From the NCBI RefSeq assembly GCF_023016805.1, contig NZ_JALKCH010000008.1, positions 1 to 64,000 of the forward strand: a DNA stretch of 64,000 nt. The letters are read 5' to 3'. Below, one piece after another: positions 8,777 through 19,326 of this stretch (positions are counted from its first letter, which is position 1; every line of letters begins with the position of its first letter). Below the pieces are notes generated by a model that searched no databases, was not told the origin of the DNA, and saw nothing but the letters and a program-made list of their open reading frames with translations. The position numbers and the translations under genes are program-made. Source of the DNA: Ancylobacter crimeensis. Lineage in GTDB: Bacteria; Pseudomonadota; Alphaproteobacteria; Rhizobiales; Xanthobacteraceae.

Positions 8777-9325
8777 ATGAGCGAAACCGAAACGAAGCGG
8801 CATATCGAGGTGCTGTTCGATGCGCCGCAGATCGCGGAGCGCAACAGGGAACTCGCCGCCGAGATCGTTGCCGCCCGGCCCGAGAAACTGCTCGTCATCG
8901 CGGTGCTGAAGGGCAGCTTCGTCTTCGCCGCCGACCTCATCCGCGCCTTGCACGATGCCGGGCTGGCGCCGGAGGTCGAGTTCATCACCCTATCCAGCTA
9001 CCGCAAGTCGCGGACCTCCTCCGGGCAGGTGACGGTGCTGCGCGATGTCGAGACCGAGGTGAAGGGCCGCGACGTCCTGCTGATCGACGACATCCTCGAA
9101 TCGGGCCGCACGCTGGCCTTCGCCAAGGACCTGCTCGCCGCCCGCGGCGCCCGCCGGGTGATGGTGTGCGTGCTGCTGGAGAAGCCGGAAAAGCGCGCCG
9201 TGCAGATCAAGGCCGATTTCGTCGGCTTCGAGTGCCCCGATTATTTCGTGGTGGGCTACGGCATGGACGTCTCCCACGCCTTCCGGCAGCTCCCCTTCAT
9301 CGGCTACATCCCGGACGAGGAGTAG
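8777..9325 (+). CDS. hpt: Hypoxanthine phosphoribosyltransferase
   Basis: A 182-residue purine salvage enzyme converting hypoxanthine or guanine plus PRPP to IMP or GMP. Diagnostic segments are VLKGSFVFAADLIRAL, the FITLSSYRKSRTSSG flap, the PRPP-binding LLIDDILESGRTL and the base-binding DFVGFECPDYFVVGYGMD. ATG 8777 has GAGGAA just upstream. The longer frame from 8636 is Arg-rich and not family-like. It is divergent from ftsE and convergent with the TIGR02302 gene. Confidence 0.95.
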   Translation: MSETETKRHIEVLFDAPQIAERNRELAAEIVAARPEKLLVIAVLKGSFVFAADLIRALHDAGLAPEVEFITLSSYRKSRTSSGQVTVLRDVETEVKGRDVLLIDDILESGRTLAFAKDLLAARGARRVMVCVLLEKPEKRAVQIKADFVGFECPDYFVVGYGMDVSHAFRQLPFIGYIPDEE

Positions 9326-9647
9326 CGACCGGATGGCTCTCGCCGCCGCGCCCCGTGCCATTCGGCTTCCCGTTCTTCACGGCATGAAGCCGTGCATCGT
9401 CGGGGGGCGGCATGGAGCTTCCTGAGGGAAGACGAGCGACCGGGTCGTGGCCGGTCCGGGCGTCTTCGTCCGGGACGGCATGCCATGGGCGAAGATGCAC
9501 GGCTCGACAGCGGTAATGAGGCAAGGATGCCGGCCGTTGGTGGCGCCGGGCGCCATCTCATGTCCGTGCGCCGCCGCGCCGCGCCGCTCCGTCTGCTGCC
9601 GACCAGCGCGCATCCCTGCAGGCGGCACGCGCGTAGCACCGTACCGC
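9326..9647. other. Convergent intergenic region
   Basis: 322 bases between two converging genes with no credible reading frame. A 6-bp hairpin (CACGGC/GCCGTG, 9378-9394) lies about 50 bases after hpt but has no T-run. I see no clear intrinsic terminator for either gene. Confidence 0.5.
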
Positions 9648-12425
9648 TCAATAATCCCGCAGCAGCCGCTGGAGATAGTCGAGCTCCATCTGCGGGCGGA
9701 AGTTCTCGCCGTAGCGGCGGCGCAGTTCCTCCAGTACGCGGCGGGCGCGCTGCATGTCCATCTCGTCCGGCACCTTCACCGTGGTGTCGTCGCCGTAATC
9801 GCGCGAGCGCATCGGGCGGCCGAGCGGGTCGGTGCGTTCCGCGCTCTCGCCGGAGGGGCTGCCTGTGCCCTGCCCCGGGCCCTGCTGCTGCATGGCCTCG
9901 GCCATCTGGCGGGCGCCCTTGCGCAGGGCCTGCAGGGCCTCGCTCTGGGCGTCCGCGGCGCCGGTGCCGTCGCCCTGGCCGAGCGCCTGCTCGGCCTCGC
10001 GCATTGCCTGCCCGGCCTCGCCCAGCGGATCGCCCTGCCCGCGCTGGCCCTGTTGGCCTTCACCCTGCTGGCCCTGACCTTGCTGGCCCTGTCCCTCCTG
10101 GCCGTCCTGTCCCTGCTGACCCTGTGCGCCGTCCTTGCCGTCCTGCGGCTGGCCACGGCCGCGCATGGCCTGCTCCATCTTCTGCTTCAGCTCGTTCAGC
10201 TTGTCGCGGAGCTGCTGCTGGTTCTGCTTGAGGTCGCCATAGGCCTTGTCCTGATTCTCGCCGCGCTCGTTGCCCTGCTTGTAGGTGCGGTCGCGCAGCT
10301 TCTGCTGCTGGCGAATCATGTCGCCGAGCTCGCCGAGCGCCTGCTGCATCCGGCTCTGGCCCTGCTGGCGCTGCTGCTGCTGGCGACCGGCCTGCAGGCC
10401 GTTCAGCATGTTCTGCAACTCGCTCAGCATCTGCCGGGCGGCATCGCGGGCGCCGTTCTTCGCCATGTCCTCGATGCGGTCGAGCATCTTGTTGAGGTCC
10501 TGCGGGCGCACCGTGCGGGTGTTGGGATCGGGCCCCTGGCTGGCGGTGTCGCCTTTGCGCTGGGCCTGCTCGGCGAGCGCTTTGAGGAAATTGTCCATCG
10601 CCTTGCGCAGGTCCTGCGCCAGCTTCTGGATCTCCTGGTCGCTCGCGCCCTGCTCCAGCGCCTTCTGGAGCGCGTCCTGCGCGGCGCGGAGCTGTTTCTC
10701 CACGTCGGACATGTCGCCGTCCTCGATGCGGATGGCGACCTCCCACAGATAGTCCACCACGCCGCGCAAATCGTCGTCGTTGCGGGCATTGGCGAGCCGG
10801 AAGGCGGCGGTGCGCAGGCCCATATAGGGCGCGGCCTCGGGGGTGAAGCGGGCGGGGGCGATGGCGAGCGCCTCCAGCCCGGCCTGCACCCGCGGACGGG
10901 CGCCGGCGTCGAGCGCCAGCGTGCGGCGCTGCTCGATCAGGGCGCGTGCCAGCGGATTGGAGAACCCGCGCGCCGGCACGAGGATGGTGCGCGGCTCGCT
11001 CGACGCGGTCTGGCCGGCCTCGTCGCGGGCGGTCAGCGTCAGGTTCATTCGCGCGCCGGCCCATGGGCTTTCGGTGAAGTCGCGGGTGGTTTGGGCGGTG
11101 GCGTTGCGGGTGCGCAGCGAGGGCAGCGGCAAGGCGAAGTTCGGCGGGTCGTAGAGCGGGCGGGCGGCCGGCGGCTCGGCGGCGTTCTTCAGCGCATAGA
11201 GCGGGCGCGGGGTCGGCGCCGGCACAAAGGTGGCCTGCGCGGCCACCACGCCGTAATCGTCCTCGACCCGGTAGGCGAGGCCAAGCCCGGTGCGGCCGGA
11301 GACGGTCGGATCCTTGGCGAAGGAAATGCGCGGCGGCTGGTCCGGCACCGCGGCGAAGCGCCAGGACACGCTGTCGCCGTCCGGCCCGGTGAGGCGGGCG
11401 CCGCCGTCGCCGGAAATGACGAAACGCTGCTCGTGCCCGGCCGGCTGGCCGCCGGCCTGTGCCGGGGGATGCGGGGCGGGCGGGCCCGCGCCGGGGTCCG
11501 TTGTCTCGGCCGGCGCGGGGGCGAGACCGCCGTCGAGATCGACCTTGGTGCCGTCCAGCCCGATGACCCGGACCATGAGCACGCTGCCCGCCGGCACGGA
11601 CAGCGCGGCGGCGCGGATCTGGGGATCGGCGGCGGCGGCGTCCTTCTGCGCGGCGGTCTCGTCGGAGCGCAGGCCCGGCAGCATCACCGGGGGGCGGGCG
11701 GTGTAGGCGGGCGGCGTGACCCAGGCGTCGATCCGGTAGGGCACCGGGGGCAGCGCCGCATGCCAGTCGAAGGCGCCGGCGATGCGCCGCCAGTGCTCGC
11801 CGGGCGCCATGAAGAAAGTGGCGACCACGCCGAGCGCGACGAGGGCGCGGATCGCCCGAGGGTCGAGAGCGGCGAGGCGCGGGGCCGGGATGCCGGCGCG
11901 CAGCGCGCCGATCTGCGCCGCCATGCGGGCAAGATGCGCGCGCCACAGCGCGACCGCGACAGGATCGTCCGGACGGCTGGCCAGATGGTCGGACAGTGCG
12001 GTGGCAGGGCGGTGCGGCAGCCTCGTCTCGCGGTCGAGCCGGCCGAGCGCTTCCTGTGCGGTCGGCACCCGCACCTTGAAGGCGGGGCGCAGCGCGAGGG
12101 CGAAGAGCACGAGGCAGGCCAGCACGCCCACGATGCGGGCGAGCGGCGGCACAGCGAGCCACGCGCCGGACCAAGAGAGGATCAGGAAAACGCCGATGGC
12201 GAGGCTGGCGGCGACGATGGCCGGCCAGACCCGTTCCCACAGCAACGCACCGCGGGCCCGGCGCAGAGCGAGGTCGAGCGTGCGTTCCACCAGCCCGGCC
12301 TCGGCCGGCAGCTCGCTGCGCAGATCGGGGCCGCGTGCGCCGGCGTTCCGCGCTTGCGGGTCGGGGGCCCCGATGCGGTGCCCGTCCGGGCCGATGCCGT
12401 CAGCTCGTGGGTCCGGCGTGTTCAC
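9648..12425 (-). CDS. TIGR02302 (DUF4175) family membrane protein
   Basis: A 925-residue protein of a family found in Alphaproteobacteria and known by the name TIGR02302; its molecular function is unknown. Two or three membrane helices lie near residues 52-100 (VWPAIVAASLAIGVFLIL and RIVGVLACLVLFALAL) with another near 185. A large soluble central part (residues about 230-560) contains Pro-rich segments. A long Gln/Glu-rich coiled coil and a Gly/Gln low-complexity stretch follow (residues about 600-820). The conserved end reads LEELRRRYGENFRPQMELDYLQRLLRDY in its last part. GTG 12425 is preceded by GGAGGG. It lies downstream of lysA on the same strand. Confidence 0.9.
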   Translation of the reverse strand: MNTPDPRADGIGPDGHRIGAPDPQARNAGARGPDLRSELPAEAGLVERTLDLALRRARGALLWERVWPAIVAASLAIGVFLILSWSGAWLAVPPLARIVGVLACLVLFALALRPAFKVRVPTAQEALGRLDRETRLPHRPATALSDHLASRPDDPVAVALWRAHLARMAAQIGALRAGIPAPRLAALDPRAIRALVALGVVATFFMAPGEHWRRIAGAFDWHAALPPVPYRIDAWVTPPAYTARPPVMLPGLRSDETAAQKDAAAADPQIRAAALSVPAGSVLMVRVIGLDGTKVDLDGGLAPAPAETTDPGAGPPAPHPPAQAGGQPAGHEQRFVISGDGGARLTGPDGDSVSWRFAAVPDQPPRISFAKDPTVSGRTGLGLAYRVEDDYGVVAAQATFVPAPTPRPLYALKNAAEPPAARPLYDPPNFALPLPSLRTRNATAQTTRDFTESPWAGARMNLTLTARDEAGQTASSEPRTILVPARGFSNPLARALIEQRRTLALDAGARPRVQAGLEALAIAPARFTPEAAPYMGLRTAAFRLANARNDDDLRGVVDYLWEVAIRIEDGDMSDVEKQLRAAQDALQKALEQGASDQEIQKLAQDLRKAMDNFLKALAEQAQRKGDTASQGPDPNTRTVRPQDLNKMLDRIEDMAKNGARDAARQMLSELQNMLNGLQAGRQQQQRQQGQSRMQQALGELGDMIRQQQKLRDRTYKQGNERGENQDKAYGDLKQNQQQLRDKLNELKQKMEQAMRGRGQPQDGKDGAQGQQGQDGQEGQGQQGQGQQGEGQQGQRGQGDPLGEAGQAMREAEQALGQGDGTGAADAQSEALQALRKGARQMAEAMQQQGPGQGTGSPSGESAERTDPLGRPMRSRDYGDDTTVKVPDEMDMQRARRVLEELRRRYGENFRPQMELDYLQRLLRDY

Positions 12426-12614
12426 GCGTCTGCGCCCTCCGGCTCGATGTCAGAATGGCCCGCCCGGCTGCGAGCCCGAAAGGTCAAGCAAGCCGCGTTC
12501 CATTCAAGCGATGCGCCCCGCCGTCCAGCCACGCTATCACGCAGCGGCAGGCCCGCCACCCCTTGCCGCCCGCAAGAGCCGCACACAACATCGTCAGAAG
12601 GAAGGCGCGCAGCG

Positions 12615-13886
12615 TCAGTCCGCCAGCCAGCCCGGCACGCGGTCGAGCGCGATCAGCGCGTCCGCGTCGAGGCGCGGGCGCACCACGGCATGCGCGCCGC
12701 CGCGCACCAGAACCTCGGGAATCAGCGCGCGGGTGTTGTAGGTCGAGGCCTGAACCGCGCCATAGGCGCCCGCCGTCATCACCGCGACGAGGTCGCCGGG
12801 CTTGGGGGTCGGCAGGCGGCGGCCGAGCGCCAGATAATCGCCGGTCTCGCACACCGGGCCGACCACGTCCGCGACGATGTGCGGCGCCCCGGCCGCCGGC
12901 TCGACGATCGGCAACACCTCGTGATGGGCCTCGTAGAGGGTGGGGCGGATCAGATCGTTCATCGCCGCGTCGACGATGACGAAGGTCTTGCCCTCGCCTT
13001 CCTTCACATAGAGCACCCGGGTCACCAGGATGCCGGCATTGGCCACGATGAGCCGGCCCACCTCGAAGACGAGGCCGAGGCCGAGATTGTGGGTATGCCG
13101 CTTGATGAGCGCGGCATAGGCGCTCGGCAGCGGCGGATCCGGCTCGCCGGCGACATAGGGCACGCCGAGGCCGCCGCCGAGATCGAGATGGGAGAGCGGA
13201 TGGCCGGCCGCCAGCAGGTCGCGCGCCAGTTCGGCGAGCAGCGCGGTGGCGTTGTCGAAGGGCTCGAGATCGGTGATCTGGCTGCCGATATGCATGTCGA
13301 CGCCGGTGATGGCGATGCCCGGCAGCTTCGCCGCCGCCGCATAGACCGCGCGGGCCCGCGACACAGGGATGCCGAACTTGTTCTCCGACTTGCCGGTGGA
13401 GATCTTGGCGTGGGTCTTGGCGTCCACATCCGGGTTCACCCGGATCGAGATCGGCGCCGTCATCCCCTTGGCGACCGCGACCTCGGACAGCGCGGCGAGT
13501 TCCGGCTCGCTTTCCACATTGAAGCACCGGATGCCGGCATCGAGGGCGGCGGCCATCTCCTCGCGGGTCTTGCCGACGCCGGAGAACACGATCTTGCCGC
13601 CCGGAACGCCCGCCGCCAGGGCGCGCTTCAACTCGCCGCCCGACACGATGTCGGCGCCCGCGCCCATGCGGGCGAGCGTGGCGATCACCGCCTGGTTGGA
13701 ATTGGCCTTCAGCGCGTAGCAGAGCGTCGCCTTCACATCCGAGAACGCCTGCGTGAAGACGGTGTAGTGCCGTTCCAGCGTCGCGGTGGAATAGACGTAG
13801 AGCGGCGTGCCGACCTCGCCGGCGAGGCGGGTGAGGTCGACATCCTCGGCGTGGAGCACGCCGTTGCGATAGGCGAAATGATGCAT
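12615..13886 (-). CDS. lysA: Diaminopimelate decarboxylase
   Basis: A 423-residue PLP enzyme that makes L-lysine from meso-diaminopimelate. The PLP lysine is K60 in CYALKANSN. HIGSQI, LDLGGGLGVPY, EVGRLIVANAG and the second-active-site VCETGDYLALGR all match the fold III family. The start is ATG 13886 (MHHFAYRNG), and the 22 residues upstream in frame are not conserved-looking. lptM ends about 98 bases upstream, the usual order in this group. Confidence 0.96.
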   Translation of the reverse strand: MHHFAYRNGVLHAEDVDLTRLAGEVGTPLYVYSTATLERHYTVFTQAFSDVKATLCYALKANSNQAVIATLARMGAGADIVSGGELKRALAAGVPGGKIVFSGVGKTREEMAAALDAGIRCFNVESEPELAALSEVAVAKGMTAPISIRVNPDVDAKTHAKISTGKSENKFGIPVSRARAVYAAAAKLPGIAITGVDMHIGSQITDLEPFDNATALLAELARDLLAAGHPLSHLDLGGGLGVPYVAGEPDPPLPSAYAALIKRHTHNLGLGLVFEVGRLIVANAGILVTRVLYVKEGEGKTFVIVDAAMNDLIRPTLYEAHHEVLPIVEPAAGAPHIVADVVGPVCETGDYLALGRRLPTPKPGDLVAVMTAGAYGAVQASTYNTRALIPEVLVRGGAHAVVRPRLDADALIALDRVPGWLAD

Positions 13887-13983
13887 GGTCCGGGTCGGTC
13901 GAAAGGCCGCGGCACCCCTGGAGGCGGCGGCAGGAACGGGAAGCGGCGGCAAGTGGAAGAGGCGGGACGGGGATCCGGCCGGC

Positions 13984-14190
13984 TCAGAGCAGCGGATCGA
14001 GCAGGAAGGGCTTGTGCGGCTTCTGGATGCCGGGGTCCTTGCCCGGCTTGCCGTCCGGACCCGGCTGCACCGAGCCCGGCGGCGGCTCCAGCGGGCCTTT
14101 CACGCCGCAGCCGCCGAGCGCCGCGGCGGCACCGAGCATCATGGCAAGGGCGAGAATGCGCGGAACACGGCACGAAGCGGGACGGGGCAC
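13984..14190 (-). CDS. lptM: LptM-like small lipoprotein
   Basis: A 68-residue lipoprotein. A basic N-terminus and hydrophobic stretch end in the lipobox LGGC (Cys at residue 28), followed by GVKGPLEPPP, the hallmark of LptM/YifL. In Escherichia coli LptM assists oxidative maturation of the LptDE lipopolysaccharide translocon. The C-terminal tail is Pro/Lys-rich. The start is GTG 14190 with AGAGGAT before it. The position directly upstream of lysA matches the conserved neighbourhood. Confidence 0.88.
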   Translation of the reverse strand: MPRPASCRVPRILALAMMLGAAAALGGCGVKGPLEPPPGSVQPGPDGKPGKDPGIQKPHKPFLLDPLL

Positions 14191-14276
14191 GGGCGGATCC
14201 TCTTGAAAGCAGCCGCACTATAGCCAAAGCGGCGCGAAAGGCGAGACGGCAGCGGCGGATGGGAGACCCGCCGGGC

Positions 14277-15095
14277 TCAGGCGTCGAAGGTTGCGAGCAC
14301 CGGCACATGGTCGGAGGGCCGCTCCCAGCCGCGCGCCTCGGTGAGCACGGTGAGGCCGGTGGCGGCGGGGGCAAGGTCCGGGCTTGCCCAGACATGATCG
14401 AGTCGCCGGCCGCGATTGGAGGCCTGCCAGTCCGCGGCGCGGTAGCTCCACCAGGTGTAGAGCTTTTCCTGCGGCGGGACGAAGCGGCGCATCACGTCCA
14501 CCCAGCGCCCGGTGGCCTGAAGGCGGGTGAGCCGCTCCACCTCGACCGGGGTGTGGCTGACCACGTCGAGCAATTGCTTGTGGCTCCACACATCGGTGTC
14601 CAGCGGCGCGATGTTGAGATCGCCGACCAGGATCGAGCGCGTGCCGGGCACGGTCGGGTGCAGGGCCTCCCACGCGATCGCCTCGTCGAGGAAGGCGAGC
14701 TTGTGCCGGAATTTCGGGTTCTGCTCCGGGTCGGGAATGTCGCCGCCGGCGGGGATGTAGAAATTGTGCACGGTGAGCGGGGCGGAGAGGCCGGCCGCCG
14801 CGCCAAGGGTGACGGCGATATGGCGGGCATCGCCCATGTCGCAGAAGCCCTGCCGGGTCACGTCGTCGAAGGGCCGCTTCGAGAGCACCGCGACGCCGTG
14901 ATAGCCCTTCTGTCCGTTGATCGCGACATGGGGATAGCCGAACTTTCCGATGTCCTTCAGCGGAAATCGGTCATCCGGGCACTTGGTCTCCTGCAGGCAG
15001 ATGACGTCCGGCTGGAAGCGCTGGGCGAGCTGGCCGAGAAGCTCGATGCGCAGGCGCACCGAATTGATGTTCCAGGTGGCGATGGTGAGGGACAC
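14277..15095 (-). CDS. xthA: Exodeoxyribonuclease III
   Basis: A 272-residue AP endonuclease/3'-5' exonuclease for base-excision repair. Motifs in order are IATWNINSVRLR, CLQETKCPDD, the HNFYIPAGGD loop, VGDLNIAP, RLDHVWAS and the catalytic SDHVPVLATF near the end. All metal- and phosphate-binding residues appear intact. GTG 15095 starts the protein exactly at the family N-terminus, and the upstream extension to 15149 is unlikely. Confidence 0.95.
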   Translation of the reverse strand: MSLTIATWNINSVRLRIELLGQLAQRFQPDVICLQETKCPDDRFPLKDIGKFGYPHVAINGQKGYHGVAVLSKRPFDDVTRQGFCDMGDARHIAVTLGAAAGLSAPLTVHNFYIPAGGDIPDPEQNPKFRHKLAFLDEAIAWEALHPTVPGTRSILVGDLNIAPLDTDVWSHKQLLDVVSHTPVEVERLTRLQATGRWVDVMRRFVPPQEKLYTWWSYRAADWQASNRGRRLDHVWASPDLAPAATGLTVLTEARGWERPSDHVPVLATFDA

Positions 15096-15218
15096 GAAGG
15101 GACCTTGAGCGGGCGGAAGGAAGGGGGACCGCGACGCGCGCCGCAGCACGGTGCCCTCTTTAGCAACCCCGGGCGCCGGGATGAAGCCGGCGATGCTGCT
15201 GCCCCGCCCCGTCGCGCC

Positions 15219-16385
15219 TCAGCGATTGATAACGAACAGGCCGGGATCGGGCTGATCGCGGGTGTTGAGGTGGGAGACCGCGACCGTGGTGTCGTAGCCC
15301 TGCGGGTCGGTGACCGTCCATTGCCGGAGCTGCGTGGTCTTGGCGTCGAACATGATCATCAGCTTGTAGGTGCCGACCATGGGCTGGTTCTCCTGCAGCA
15401 CCACGGTGAGGAACACGTCGTCCTGGTAGACGCCGGTGACGTTGGCGTTGCGGGCGAGGTCGATGTTCTCGGCCAGCAGGAAGCGCAGCGGGGTCTGCGA
15501 GAGCTGGGAGATGTCTTGCGTCTTCAGCCGCTTGTCGCGGATCGACACCGAGCGGCCATCCGCCACCAGCACGATCTGGCTCGGCGGGGCGTATTCAAAC
15601 AGAACGCGGCCGGGCTTGAGGATGTAGAACGTGCCGCGCTTGCGGGTGCCGTCCGGATCGACCTGCACGAAGTTGCCGGACATGAAGCGGAAGCTGTTGA
15701 AATAGCGGTTAATGCGGTCAACGATCGCGGCCGGGGCCATCTTGCCCGGCGCTGCGGCGAGCTGCACCGGTTCCGCCGGAGGCTCGGCGTCGGCCTGCGC
15801 ATTCGTCTGCGAGATGGCGGCATCGGCGGGAATGGCGGCGGCTGCCGGCGCGGCGGGCGCCGGACCGGGTGACGGAGCGGCGGCAACCTGCGTCGCCGGC
15901 TGGCGGGCGGCCTGCATCGGGCCGGTTTCCTTCGGCAGCGGGGCGGGCAGCGGGCGCGGCGCGACGGCGGGCAGCGTGAGCGGGCCGTGATTTGCCGGGC
16001 TCGCCGCGGCGCTGCGGGTCGGCGGAACGGCGGTGCCGGGCGCGGCTCCCGGCAAAGCGGCGGGGGCGCCGACCGGCGGGGCCGCGCCATATTGCGGGGC
16101 GGGCGTACCGGCGGGCACGGCGCCCGCGGGCACGGCACCGGGCGGGGGAAGCTGCGCCGGCTGCTGGGCGGGGGCCTGCTGCTGCTTGGTCCACGGGAAC
16201 AGCTTGCCGAAGAACTCGTCCGCCGCGCTCTGCGCCGAGGCGGCGGTGGGGGCCAGCGCAAGCAGCAGGCCGGTGGCCAGAAGAGCGGCGGTCCGCGCGG
16301 CGGCCCGCCTGCCGGCGACAGGAGTCCCGGCGAGGGTCCCGGTGCCGGCGGAGGCCGTCTTCAGCGATGCAGTCTTCAGGCGCAT
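15219..16385 (-). CDS. LolA-like outer-membrane lipoprotein carrier with long Pro/Ala linker
   Basis: A 388-residue exported protein. After an Arg/Ala-rich signal region ending near ASA/QS (about residue 51) comes a roughly 140-residue Pro/Ala/Gly low-complexity linker, and then a LolA domain from about residue 215 to the end. The domain shows IVDRINRYFNSFRFMSGNFVQVDPDGTRKRG in pieces, FYILKPGRVLFEYAPPS and the closing FVINR. LolA ferries lipoproteins through the periplasm, and the domain is complete. The linker is much longer than in enterobacterial LolA (about 200 residues in total) and may span the periplasm or tether the carrier. The gene sits downstream of ftsK, as in related genomes. 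Confidence 0.88.
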   Translation of the reverse strand: MRLKTASLKTASAGTGTLAGTPVAGRRAAARTAALLATGLLLALAPTAASAQSAADEFFGKLFPWTKQQQAPAQQPAQLPPPGAVPAGAVPAGTPAPQYGAAPPVGAPAALPGAAPGTAVPPTRSAAASPANHGPLTLPAVAPRPLPAPLPKETGPMQAARQPATQVAAAPSPGPAPAAPAAAAIPADAAISQTNAQADAEPPAEPVQLAAAPGKMAPAAIVDRINRYFNSFRFMSGNFVQVDPDGTRKRGTFYILKPGRVLFEYAPPSQIVLVADGRSVSIRDKRLKTQDISQLSQTPLRFLLAENIDLARNANVTGVYQDDVFLTVVLQENQPMVGTYKLMIMFDAKTTQLRQWTVTDPQGYDTTVAVSHLNTRDQPDPGLFVINR

Positions 16386-16497
16386 GATCCACTCGTGAGC
16401 AAGCCCGTCCGGGCTGAAGCCGTAACGTCAGGCGGTACGCCCCGCCTGTGGCGATCCTGTGGCCCGAACGGAAGCGGTGGTGCGGCGCGGCCCGCCT

Positions 16498-19302
16498 TCA
16501 GTCCTCCGCGCCGTCCCGGTCCATCAGGATCTCGCGCTTGCCGGCATGGTTGGCCGGGCCGACGAGGCCTTCCTTCTCCATCCGCTCCACCAGCGAGGCG
16601 GCGCGGTTGTAGCCGATCTGCAGGCGGCGCTGGATGTAGGAGGTGGAGCACTTGCCATCGCGCATCACCACGCCGACGGCCTGATCGTAGAGGTCGCCGC
16701 CGTCCTCCCCGCCCATGGCGCTGCGGTCGAACACCGCCCCGGCGTCGTCGTCGCTCTCGGGGTCGGAGGTCACCGCCTCGACATAGTCCGGCATGCCCTG
16801 CGCCTTCAGGTGGGCGACGACCTTCTCCACCTCCTGGTCGGAGACGAAGGGACCGTGCACGCGCGAGATGCGCCCGCCGCCCGCCATGTAGAGCATGTCG
16901 CCCTGGCCGAGCAGTTGCTCGGCGCCCATCTCGCCGAGGATGGTGCGCGAATCGATGCGGCTGGTGACCTGGAAGGAGATGCGGGTCGGGAAATTCGCCT
17001 TGATGGTGCCGGTGATGACGTCGACGCTTGGGCGCTGCGTCGCCATGATGAGGTGGATGCCGGCCGCGCGGGCCATCTGGGCGAGGCGCTGGATGGCGCC
17101 TTCGATCTCCTTGCCGGCCACCATCATCAGGTCGGCCATCTCGTCCACCACCACGACGATGTAGGGCAGCGGCTCGAGGTCCATCTCCTCGCGTTCATAG
17201 ACCGCCTCGCCGGTTTCGCGGTCGAAGCCGGTCTGCACGGTGCGCACGATCGATTCGCCCTTGGAGATGGCCTCCAGCACGCGGGCATTGAAGCCGTCGA
17301 TGTTGCGCACGCCGACCTTGGACATCTTCTTGTAGCGCTCCTCCATCTCGCGCACCGCCCATTTGAGGGCGACCACCGCCTTCTTGGGGTCGGTGACGAC
17401 GGGGGAGAGCAGATGCGGGATGCCGTCATAGACGGAGAGTTCCAGCATCTTCGGGTCGATCATGATCAGGCGGCACTGCTCGGGCCGGTGGCGGTAGAGC
17501 AGCGACAGGATCATGGTGTTGATGGCGACCGACTTGCCCGAGCCGGTGGTGCCGGCCACCAGCAGATGCGGCATGCGGGCGAGATCGACGATCACCGGCT
17601 CCCCGCCGATGGTCTTGCCGAGCGCGATGGCGAGCTTCAGCGCGGTCTCGCCGAAATCCTTCGCGGTCAGGATCTCGCGCAGCAGCACCTTGTCGCGCCG
17701 CGGATTGGGCAGCTCGATGCCGATGGCGTTCTTGCCCGGAATCACGGCGACGCGCGCCGAGATCGCGCTCATCGAGCGGGCGATGTCGTCGGCGAGGCCG
17801 ATGACGCGGCTCGACTTGATGCCGGGCGCGGGCTCCAGCTCATAGAGCGTGACCACCGGGCCGGGCCGCACATTGACGATGGAGCCGCGCACGCCGAACT
17901 CCTCCAGCACCCCTTCGAGGTCCTGGGCGATGTCGTTCAGCGCCTCCTGCGGCACCGAGGGGCCGCGATTGGGCGGCGGCGCGGCCAGCAGGTCGAGCGC
18001 CGGCATCTGGTAGCGGCGGCGGGCCTCCTCAAGGTCGGCGCGCCCTCCGGGGATCGAGCGCAGCGGCGGCCGGTTGCGCGCGCGGGGCGGCACGGGCAGC
18101 GGCTCCGGCGGGCGGTCGAAGGGGTCGTCGGGTTCGGGTTCCACCGGCTCGGGCACGAAGGTATCGAGGGGCGAATGACCGAAATTCGGCTCCGCGACCG
18201 CGCGGCGCTGCTCGATCGGCGGTTCCTCGCCGTCGAGGCCGACCATCTCGCGCAGCGTGCTCAGCACCCCGCCCCGCTGCGGCTTGCCGCGGGCGGTCCA
18301 GAGCCGGGCCTTCAGCGCCAGCGCGCCATGGGTGACGGCACCGAGGGTGAGCCAGCGGCGTCCGCCCTCCTCCTCCTCGTCCTCCTCGCCGGCGGCGGTG
18401 ATCTCGAGCTCGTCCGGCTCGCTGAAGCCGATGCCGAGCGAGACCGGCAGCGCGACCAGCGCGCCGGCCAGGCAGATGCCGCCGATGACGATGTAGTCGA
18501 AGGAGGATAGCCAGCCGTCGAACAGGGCGGCCGGCACCGAGACCACGCCGTCGCCCAGCACGCCGCCGAGCCCGTTGGGCAGAGGCCAGGTGCCGAGCCG
18601 CGGCAGGCAGGCGGCGAAGCCGCAGGCCAGCACGACGCCGGCAAGCCAGGCGGACAGGCGCAGCCGCTCCCGACCGGGCGGGCGGTGCGTCATCATCATC
18701 CAGCCGCGCGCCGCCATCGGCAGCACGAGGGTCAGCGAGGCGACGCCGAAAAGCTGCATCATGAGGTCCGCGGTGGCGGCGCCGCTGCGGCCGAGCAGGT
18801 TGGCCGGCGCGGCGGCCGCCGAGCGGCTGAGGCTTGGGTCGTCCGCCGACCAGCTCGCCATCGCCACCATCATCAGCAGCGCGGCGGAGAGGACCACGAG
18901 GCCGAGCATCTCGGCCGCGCGCCGGCGCATCACATTGCCGACCTCCTCGGGCAGGAACCGCACCGGCTTGCCGGAGGCGACGCCGCCGCGCTTGCGGCGG
19001 GGGGCGCGGATCTCCTCGCGGGCGGGTTCGGCCCGCCGGGTCGGCCGGCGGGTGGGGCGCTCGGAGCGTTCATCGTCGAGCCGAGCGGAGCGGGCGGGCT
19101 CGGCTCGCCGCCCGCGCGGGCTTTCGAACTCCGGCTCGGCACGGCTGTCCGCCCGCGTGCGCCGGGCGGGGCGCGGGGCGCGGGGTTCCTCGTCATAGGG
19201 ATCGCGATCGCGCGGCGCACGGGACCAGCCCGCTTCCGCGGGATCGTCGAATGCGGGCTCGAAGTTCCGGTCGCCCGGCTCCGTCCTCCTGCGTGCTGCC
19301 AT
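16498..19302 (-). CDS. ftsK: DNA translocase FtsK
   Basis: A 934-residue septal DNA pump that clears and aligns chromosome termini during division. The first 125 residues are Arg/Glu-rich and cytoplasmic. Four membrane helices occupy about residues 130-300, and an acidic linker follows. The motor then has the alpha/beta region with Walker A GTTGSGKS near residue 588, Walker [14 protein letters not shown] and the [16 protein letters not shown] loop. A DNA-reading gamma winged helix forms the end (about 870-930; [22 protein letters not shown]). The domain set is complete, so chromosome dimer resolution via XerCD is expected. Confidence 0.96.
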   Translation of the reverse strand: MAARRRTEPGDRNFEPAFDDPAEAGWSRAPRDRDPYDEEPRAPRPARRTRADSRAEPEFESPRGRRAEPARSARLDDERSERPTRRPTRRAEPAREEIRAPRRKRGGVASGKPVRFLPEEVGNVMRRRAAEMLGLVVLSAALLMMVAMASWSADDPSLSRSAAAAPANLLGRSGAATADLMMQLFGVASLTLVLPMAARGWMMMTHRPPGRERLRLSAWLAGVVLACGFAACLPRLGTWPLPNGLGGVLGDGVVSVPAALFDGWLSSFDYIVIGGICLAGALVALPVSLGIGFSEPDELEITAAGEEDEEEEGGRRWLTLGAVTHGALALKARLWTARGKPQRGGVLSTLREMVGLDGEEPPIEQRRAVAEPNFGHSPLDTFVPEPVEPEPDDPFDRPPEPLPVPPRARNRPPLRSIPGGRADLEEARRRYQMPALDLLAAPPPNRGPSVPQEALNDIAQDLEGVLEEFGVRGSIVNVRPGPVVTLYELEPAPGIKSSRVIGLADDIARSMSAISARVAVIPGKNAIGIELPNPRRDKVLLREILTAKDFGETALKLAIALGKTIGGEPVIVDLARMPHLLVAGTTGSGKSVAINTMILSLLYRHRPEQCRLIMIDPKMLELSVYDGIPHLLSPVVTDPKKAVVALKWAVREMEERYKKMSKVGVRNIDGFNARVLEAISKGESIVRTVQTGFDRETGEAVYEREEMDLEPLPYIVVVVDEMADLMMVAGKEIEGAIQRLAQMARAAGIHLIMATQRPSVDVITGTIKANFPTRISFQVTSRIDSRTILGEMGAEQLLGQGDMLYMAGGGRISRVHGPFVSDQEVEKVVAHLKAQGMPDYVEAVTSDPESDDDAGAVFDRSAMGGEDGGDLYDQAVGVVMRDGKCSTSYIQRRLQIGYNRAASLVERMEKEGLVGPANHAGKREILMDRDGAED

Positions 19303-19326
19303 GTCGCCCGCCGGCCTCCCGTCCGC

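Noticed and set aside
9447-15872. Plus-strand open frame of 2141 codons
   Set aside because: It runs antisense through the TIGR02302, lysA, lptM, xthA and LolA-like genes, all of which have clear family motifs on the other strand. Long antisense frames are expected in GC-rich DNA.
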